From the IMG/VR virus record IMGVR_UViG_3300014960_000093, positions 1 to 23,665 of that record: a DNA stretch of 23,665 bases, one strand, 5' to 3'. This document shows positions 19,451 through 23,665 of the stretch, one piece after another. Each line of letters opens with the position of its first letter. Within the stretch, counting starts at the first letter, position 1. Both the position numbers and the translations under genes were made by a program. Below the pieces are notes generated by a model that was not told where the DNA came from, made no database searches, and saw only the letters and a list, made by a program, of their open reading frames with translations. This DNA is from a virus.

Positions 19451-20374
19451 ATGCCAGACGAACAAACAGCAGTAGAAACAAAACCGACCACGGTTATCGT
19501 AACCAGCGAAAACCTGGCAGAGTTTACTAATAGCCGACTGGGCTTAGTTGATAAAGTGGAACCCACCGTGGCAGATGTTCAATCTGAGCCGGAAACCGCT
19601 GATAATCAAAGTGAACCAGTTGCTAAAGATTCACAGCCTGACGATAAAACGGAACGCAAACCTAATTCTAAATTAGAGAAGCGATTTTCTGAGATAACGC
19701 GACAAAGGGAAGCCGCTAAAGCCGAAGCGCAGCGTGAGAAAGCACAGCGCGAAGCGTTAGAGGCAAAGCTAGCCGCTTTGGAATCAAAGCAATCCGAACC
19801 TGCAACCAAAAAGGCGGAAAGCGAAGAGCCAAAGCCGGAAAATTTCGGGGATATGTTCGAGTATGCGAAAGCATTAGCCGAATATACAACCGAAAAGAAA
19901 CTAGCGGAAAGGGAAAAGGTAGAGACTGACAACAAAATTAAGGCGGCACGCTCAGAGTTAGAAAAGACCTGGGCTAATCGTGTTGAAGAAACACGAAAAG
20001 CATTGCCCGATTTTGATGATATGATTGCCTCGGCTGATGTTTTTGTTTCTGATGCAGTCAGAGATGCCATTCTGGACTCAGAGCAGGGGCCGAGAATACT
20101 TTACCACTTGGCGGAAAATCCGGAAATTGCAGAAACGCTGCGCGGTAAATCAATTATTGCCTCGCTGCGAGAGATTGGAAAACTCGAAGCGCGTTTTGAA
20201 AAGTCGCAGACTGAAAAGATTGAAAAAATACCGGTGACCTCTAAAGCACCGAAACCCATCACCCCGATTCGAGGCACGGTGGCGACCGCTGAGGTAGGAT
20301 TAGACGCTGACAACAAGTTCAGCGGAACTTACGCGCAGTGGAAAGCTGCTAGAATGGCCGGTCGGATTAAATAA
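19451..20374 (+). CDS. Scaffolding protein, P22 type
   Basis: A 307-residue, very acidic and lysine/glutamate-rich protein between portal and coat, the place and size of P22 gp8 (303). The first 90 residues are low-complexity (TADNQSEPVAKDSQPDDKTE), followed by a long coiled coil (about 70-120 and 150-200, with REAAKAEAQREKAQREALEAKLAALESK), then LPDFDDMIASADVFVSD, ILYHLAENPEIAETLRG and a basic C-terminus ending KAARMAGRIK, comparable with the basic coat-binding end of P22 scaffold. The ATG at 19451 is preferred; a TTG at 19439 behind no clear site is possible. The assignment rests on composition and order more than on residue identity. Confidence 0.8.
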   Translation: MPDEQTAVETKPTTVIVTSENLAEFTNSRLGLVDKVEPTVADVQSEPETADNQSEPVAKDSQPDDKTERKPNSKLEKRFSEITRQREAAKAEAQREKAQREALEAKLAALESKQSEPATKKAESEEPKPENFGDMFEYAKALAEYTTEKKLAEREKVETDNKIKAARSELEKTWANRVEETRKALPDFDDMIASADVFVSDAVRDAILDSEQGPRILYHLAENPEIAETLRGKSIIASLREIGKLEARFEKSQTEKIEKIPVTSKAPKPITPIRGTVATAEVGLDADNKFSGTYAQWKAARMAGRIK

Positions 20375-20390
20375 TTACGAGGATTAGGCA

Positions 20391-21635
20391 ATGTCTAATA
20401 ATTTGTTGACTATCAGTATGATTACCAATGAAGCTCTAATGGTATTGGAAAATGAGCTAACCTTTACCGGCGAAGTGACCCGCGAATATGATTCTCAGTT
20501 TGCGATTGCTGGCGCTAAGATTGGTAATACCCTTAACGTTCGCCGCCCCGGTCGGTTTATTGGTACTACCGGCCCCGCGCTGAATGTTGAAGATTTCAAT
20601 GAAACCAGCGTACCCGTCACGCTATCAACTCAGTTTCATGTTGATACCCAATTCACTACTCAGGATTTAGCGTTAAGCCTAGATTCGTTTAGTGACCGCG
20701 TCCTAAAACCCGCTATCGCCGCTATTGCCAATAAGATTGACTTTGATGGCCTGACAATGGCCAAAAACAATACGGCCAATATCGTTGGAACTGCTGGTTC
20801 TCCGCCAACTGGTCTAATTACTTACTTGACCGCTGGCGCTTATTTAGACGCTGAAGGCGCTCCTCGTGATGGCCGACGTTCTTGCATTATTGAGCCGTTT
20901 ACTTCTGCCACTATCGTTGATAGCTTAAAAGGTTTGTTCGTGCCTTCTGAGGTTATTTCTAAACAATATCGCAAGGGCATGATGGGACGGGACTCGGCAG
21001 GAATGAATTGGTTGATGGATCAGAACGTCGTAAATCAAACCTTTGGCTCTTATAGCGGCAAGACGCTGACTGTTGATACCACTTCTACCAGTTTTGGGAT
21101 TAGCTCCGGCTGGGCGCAGACCTCTACTATTACCCTGGTTGCTTCGTCTGCTCTAACCCTGCAGCAAGGCGACGTGATTCAAATTGCTGGCGTGTATGCC
21201 GTCAACCCGCAAAACCGCGCGGCTTACGGTTCTGGCAAACTGCGCAATTTTGTTGTTACTAGCACTAGCGCCGTGGCCACTACCCCAGGATCTAGCGTTA
21301 CTGTTTCCCCTGCTATTATTACCGGCGGCCAATTTCAAAACGTGACCGTCAGTTCTACTAGCTCTACCGCTACTGTGACTCCGTTTAACAACACGGGCAC
21401 AGTGTCACCGCAGAATATCATCATGCACCGCAATGCGTTCACGATGGCGACTGCTGACCTGGAATTGCCAGAGGGCGTCCATTTTGCTGGACGTGCAAGT
21501 GATAAGGACGTGGGCCTGTCGATCCGCGTTGTTCGTCAATATACGATTAACAACGATAGCATCCCAACCCGGTTAGATGTGCTCTACGGTTGGGCACCGC
21601 TCTATCCCGAGCTGGCTTGCCGTGTAGCGGCTTAA
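20391..21635 (+). CDS. Major capsid (coat) protein, P22 type
   Basis: A 414-residue HK97-fold coat protein, like P22 gp5 (430). Typical stretches are NNLLTISMITNEALMVLENE, IGNTLNVRRPGRF, HVDTQFTTQDLALSLDSFSDRVLKPAIAAIANKID and the C-terminal LPEGVHFAGRASDKDVGLSIRVVRQY...LDVLYGWAPLYPELACRV. Residues about 220-340 are Ser/Thr-rich and beta-like (GVYAVNPQNRAAYGSGKLRNFVVTS) and correspond to the inserted I-domain. The GAGGA site is well placed before the ATG. A hairpin with weak T-run follows the gene. Codon choice is more regular than in the flanking genes (for example many GCT/ACT/GGC codons), as expected of a highly expressed gene. Confidence 0.93.
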   Translation: MSNNLLTISMITNEALMVLENELTFTGEVTREYDSQFAIAGAKIGNTLNVRRPGRFIGTTGPALNVEDFNETSVPVTLSTQFHVDTQFTTQDLALSLDSFSDRVLKPAIAAIANKIDFDGLTMAKNNTANIVGTAGSPPTGLITYLTAGAYLDAEGAPRDGRRSCIIEPFTSATIVDSLKGLFVPSEVISKQYRKGMMGRDSAGMNWLMDQNVVNQTFGSYSGKTLTVDTTSTSFGISSGWAQTSTITLVASSALTLQQGDVIQIAGVYAVNPQNRAAYGSGKLRNFVVTSTSAVATTPGSSVTVSPAIITGGQFQNVTVSSTSSTATVTPFNNTGTVSPQNIIMHRNAFTMATADLELPEGVHFAGRASDKDVGLSIRVVRQYTINNDSIPTRLDVLYGWAPLYPELACRVAA

Positions 21636-21643
21636 CCTAATTA

Positions 21644-21665
21644 AAGGGGTCGAATTCGGCCCCTT
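21644..21665 (+). terminator. Terminator-like hairpin after the coat gene
   Basis: AAGGGGTCG pairs with CGGCCCCTT (one G-U) round an AATT loop, followed by ATTTAAT. The T-run is weak, so termination may be partial, letting part of the transcript reach the next genes. Confidence 0.6.
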
Positions 21666-21689
21666 ATTTAATCTATTGGAGATTATTAT

Positions 21690-22112
21690 ATGAGCAATCC
21701 TGGCCCAGCTTCCACCAGCACTAATCACCCGAGCACGCTTGCGTCGAATCAAGCGATTCGGCTTTTGGCGTCATATCAGTCCGTTAATGTTAATGCGACG
21801 GGTGACACGGTTCTACCCATTCAAAATACCGGACGGTATAGCGTAACGAACGTCATTTTCACCAATGCGTCTGTCTCTTTAACTACCGCCGCCGCTGGCT
21901 TGTTTACCGCCCCCAGCGCGGGCGGTACTGGCATTGTCGCTAATGCTGCGCTCAGTGCTTTAACTGGCTCAACTGTCGTTTCTGCGCGTACTGTGGCCTC
22001 TACTGCTGCCCAGACTGGACAGAATTTATATCTGAACGTGGGAACGGCGCAGGGAGCGGCGGCCACTATGGACGTTTTTGTTTACGGGTACGATTTGACT
22101 TTCTTGCCCTAA
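21690..22112 (+). CDS. Probable virion protein, head-associated (140 aa)
   Basis: A 140-residue protein made almost wholly of Ala, Ser, Thr, Gly, Val and Asn, predicted beta-rich, with no charge clusters and no cysteine. The repeated VxxxxSLTTAAAGLF, GTGIVANAALSALTGSTVVSA and LYLNVGTAQGAAATMDVFVYGYD patterns are typical of beta-sandwich structural proteins. A TGGAGA site precedes the ATG. It lies directly downstream of the coat gene, flanked by hairpins, where decoration or stabilising proteins often lie. I do not recognise a specific family. Confidence 0.65.
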   Translation: MSNPGPASTSTNHPSTLASNQAIRLLASYQSVNVNATGDTVLPIQNTGRYSVTNVIFTNASVSLTTAAAGLFTAPSAGGTGIVANAALSALTGSTVVSARTVASTAAQTGQNLYLNVGTAQGAAATMDVFVYGYDLTFLP

Positions 22113-22120
22113 TCACTAAC

Positions 22121-22145
22121 GCGCCCCAGCAATGGGGCGCTTTAA
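22121..22145 (+). terminator. Terminator-like hairpin with GCAA tetraloop
   Basis: GCGCCCCA pairs perfectly with TGGGGCGC round a GCAA (GNRA) loop, followed by TTTAAT. Strong GC stem with short T-run: probable intrinsic terminator or RNA-stabilising hairpin after the 140-residue gene. Confidence 0.65.
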
Positions 22146-22159
22146 TAGGTAAAACGAAA

Positions 22160-22492
22160 ATGGCAACCGTTAACCCTTTCGATCCGTCCAGCAAAACGTA
22201 TTTAATCAGTACTAGCAGCGTGCAAGTCGTGACCGGGGATAATATCAATAACTTATCTTATCGAGTCCGCAATATCGGCACAACGCAAGCCTATTTTCGT
22301 TATGCTCCGCCCGCCCCGCTGGGGGCAAGCGTGACTGTTGGCACAGTAAGCGCTCCCAGCGCTGGAACTCCGTCGGAAAATACCATCGGAATGTTTCCCA
22401 ATTCCGTAGAAGTCTTTACGCTTCCCCCGAATTGCTGGTTTAAATCTGACACGGCAAACGCTTTTGAGGTCACTTGCGGGATAGGTGTTTAA
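22160..22492 (+). CDS. Probable virion protein (110 aa)
   Basis: A 110-residue beta-rich protein (SSKTYLISTSSVQVVTGDN..., YRVRNIGTTQAYFRYAP, FTLPPNCWFKSDTANAFEVTCG) with the strand spacing of a small jelly-roll or Ig-like fold. It starts after the GNRA hairpin with an AGGT site and ends 2 bases before the spike-like gene. Its surroundings suggest a head-surface or head-tail protein. No family recognised. Confidence 0.62.
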   Translation: MATVNPFDPSSKTYLISTSSVQVVTGDNINNLSYRVRNIGTTQAYFRYAPPAPLGASVTVGTVSAPSAGTPSENTIGMFPNSVEVFTLPPNCWFKSDTANAFEVTCGIGV

Positions 22493-22494
22493 TT

Positions 22495-23665
22495 ATGAGA
22501 CGCGGGCAAGGGGTAAAAATGTGGCGGTGTCCAATTTATTGGATACCCTCACTTGATCTTGATTTTACAAAAGGAATTCTTGATTCAAAAGTCACCTTCT
22601 CCCGCGCTTCGTCTGGAACTTATTATGATAGCGCTGGCGTATTGCAAACGGCAGCCACAGATGTCCCGCGTTTCACTTATAACCCCGCTACGTTAACCCC
22701 GCAAGGGTTATTGATTGAAGAGGCGCGGACTAATTTATTAAAGTATTCTGAGCAGTTTGATAACGCTGTGTGGGCGAAATCTAGGTCAAGCATTTCTTCT
22801 AATGCAACAACCGCACCCGATGGAACGCTCACGGCTGACAAATTAGTAGAAGATGCCACAAGTTCAGCGACGCACTATCTTAGTGCCAATCCTACCATAG
22901 CCGATAATACTGTTTATTCTAACACTATTTACGCAAAAGCCGCTGAAAGGACAAACATAGTAGTATGTCTTGTTACTAAAGCAGGTAGCGTTAGAGGCAT
23001 TGGTGTTAACCTGATAAACGGTAATACGTTTGCTCCAACAGGCATTTCAGGTGCTCCTACTTATTCATTGGTAGTACCGTTACTGAATGGATGGTATCGC
23101 ATTTCTGTCGCGCAGGACGTAGGTACAGGGGCGACAACGTCCAATGCACGTTATTTTTTGTCAGACGGTGTAGGCGTTTCTTATACCGGCAACGGAACTT
23201 CCGGTCTTTATATTTGGGGCGCTCAACTCGAAGCGGGCACGTTCCCAACTTCGTACATTCCCACCACGTCCGCACAAGTTACGCGAGCACGCGATTCAGC
23301 GAGCATGACGGGGACGAACTTTTCTTCCTGGTATAACAATACAGAAGGGACGTTCTTGGTTAATGCACAAGTTTCAGCAACAACGACGGATGCGTCAAGT
23401 AGATATTTTATTGATGTAAATGATGGAACAGGAAATAATAGGCAACTAGTTTATAAAGGAGCAAGTTCTGCATTAATTTATGGTCAAACAAATGTTTCCG
23501 CAGTAGCGCAAGCGACGATTTCATCGGGGTCAGTATCCGCTAATACGCCATTCAAAACCGCCTACGCTTATAAACAAAATAATTTTAATGCCGCATTAAA
23601 CGGTACGCTGGGAACATTAGATACAAGTGGCAGCATTCCAACGTGTTCACAAGTAAATATAGGGG
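22495..23665 (+). CDS. Spike/fibre-like structural protein, 3' end beyond window
   Basis: An uninterrupted frame of 390 codons from the ATG at 22495 to the right edge. The segment after residue 30 (VTFSRASSGTYYDSAGVLQTAA, DVPRFTYNP, LTPQGLLIEEARTNLL, YSEQFDNAVWAK) and the later WGAQLEAGTFPTSYIPTTSAQVTRARD are typical of the phage head-spike-fibre/LamG-like family, whose beta-sandwich modules often bind carbohydrate. Residues 290 onward (SWYNNTEGTFLVNAQVS) begin a second lectin-like module. An AGGTG site is 7 bases before the ATG; a second ATG at 22519 follows AAGGGG and is an equally good start. It may be a capsid spike or tail fibre; the remainder of the gene would tell. Confidence 0.82.
   Translation, partial: MRRGQGVKMWRCPIYWIPSLDLDFTKGILDSKVTFSRASSGTYYDSAGVLQTAATDVPRFTYNPATLTPQGLLIEEARTNLLKYSEQFDNAVWAKSRSSISSNATTAPDGTLTADKLVEDATSSATHYLSANPTIADNTVYSNTIYAKAAERTNIVVCLVTKAGSVRGIGVNLINGNTFAPTGISGAPTYSLVVPLLNGWYRISVAQDVGTGATTSNARYFLSDGVGVSYTGNGTSGLYIWGAQLEAGTFPTSYIPTTSAQVTRARDSASMTGTNFSSWYNNTEGTFLVNAQVSATTTDASSRYFIDVNDGTGNNRQLVYKGASSALIYGQTNVSAVAQATISSGSVSANTPFKTAYAYKQNNFNAALNGTLGTLDTSGSIPTCSQVNIG

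Noticed and set aside
19606-20070. A 154-codon frame antisense to the scaffold gene
   Set aside because: A Ser/Ala-rich translation is what the opposite strand of a Glu/Lys/Ala-rich coiled coil gives; the plus-strand frame has the right context and size.
1-23665. tRNA genes, rRNA, insertion sequences, attachment sites and CRISPR arrays
   Set aside because: I saw no cloverleaf with a plausible T-arm, no transposase and no repeat-spacer pattern. Gene-free gaps are all under about 160 bases. A tRNA scan would be needed to exclude a degenerate tRNA.

Overview
The window is a segment of a tailed double-stranded DNA phage genome (or a closely related prophage). It carries a contiguous P22-type head module: small and large terminase, portal, scaffold and coat. 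Next to it is a compact phage replication, recombination and nucleotide-metabolism module. The window shows no host housekeeping operons, rRNA or tRNA. The host is probably a beta- or gammaproteobacterium. This is an inference from the H-NS-like protein, whose C-terminal motif is of the type common in those groups, and from a class II ribonucleotide reductase split into NrdJa/NrdJb halves as in Pseudomonas. No gene identifies the host directly.

Layout. A divergent control region at about 11.80-11.96 kb separates two transcription units. Leftward (minus strand, 11802 down to 1) is one tightly packed early operon. In order of transcription it contains small unknown genes, one with a membrane helix; a recombination set (Sak4-like ATPase, a small protein, a DUF669 ssDNA-binding-like protein and an Fe-S PD-(D/E)XK exonuclease); two related small proteins and a winged-helix protein; the class II RNR catalytic subunit NrdJa; a small unknown gene; a DUF1566 protein; NrdJb; a second DUF1566 protein; an SF2 DEAH helicase; dCMP deaminase; a small gene; a bacterial-type DnaN sliding clamp; and a pair of paralogous small proteins, before the window ends. 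Most junctions overlap by ATGA or a few bases, so the genes are probably translationally coupled.

Rightward (plus strand, from 11957) come a Cro-like helix-turn-helix protein, a TOPRIM primase/RecA-fold helicase, a 113-bp cluster of CGGAA repeats and hairpins (candidate replication origin), an unknown gene, an H-NS-like protein, a small cysteine-containing protein, a GroES-like co-chaperonin, a 48-residue helical protein, the head module, two small virion-like proteins and the first 390 codons of a spike/fibre-like protein cut by the right edge.

How it fits together. The left arm makes and remodels DNA: NrdJ supplies dNTPs, the deaminase converts dCMP to dUMP for dTTP synthesis, the clamp could bind polymerase, and Sak4, DUF669 and the exonuclease form a recombination set. 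The right arm first replicates DNA (primase-helicase and candidate origin), then supplies chaperone help and builds the head. No polymerase, integrase, CI-type repressor, lysis gene or tail gene is visible, so lifestyle and tail type cannot be decided from this window. There is no gene-free stretch longer than about 160 bases.
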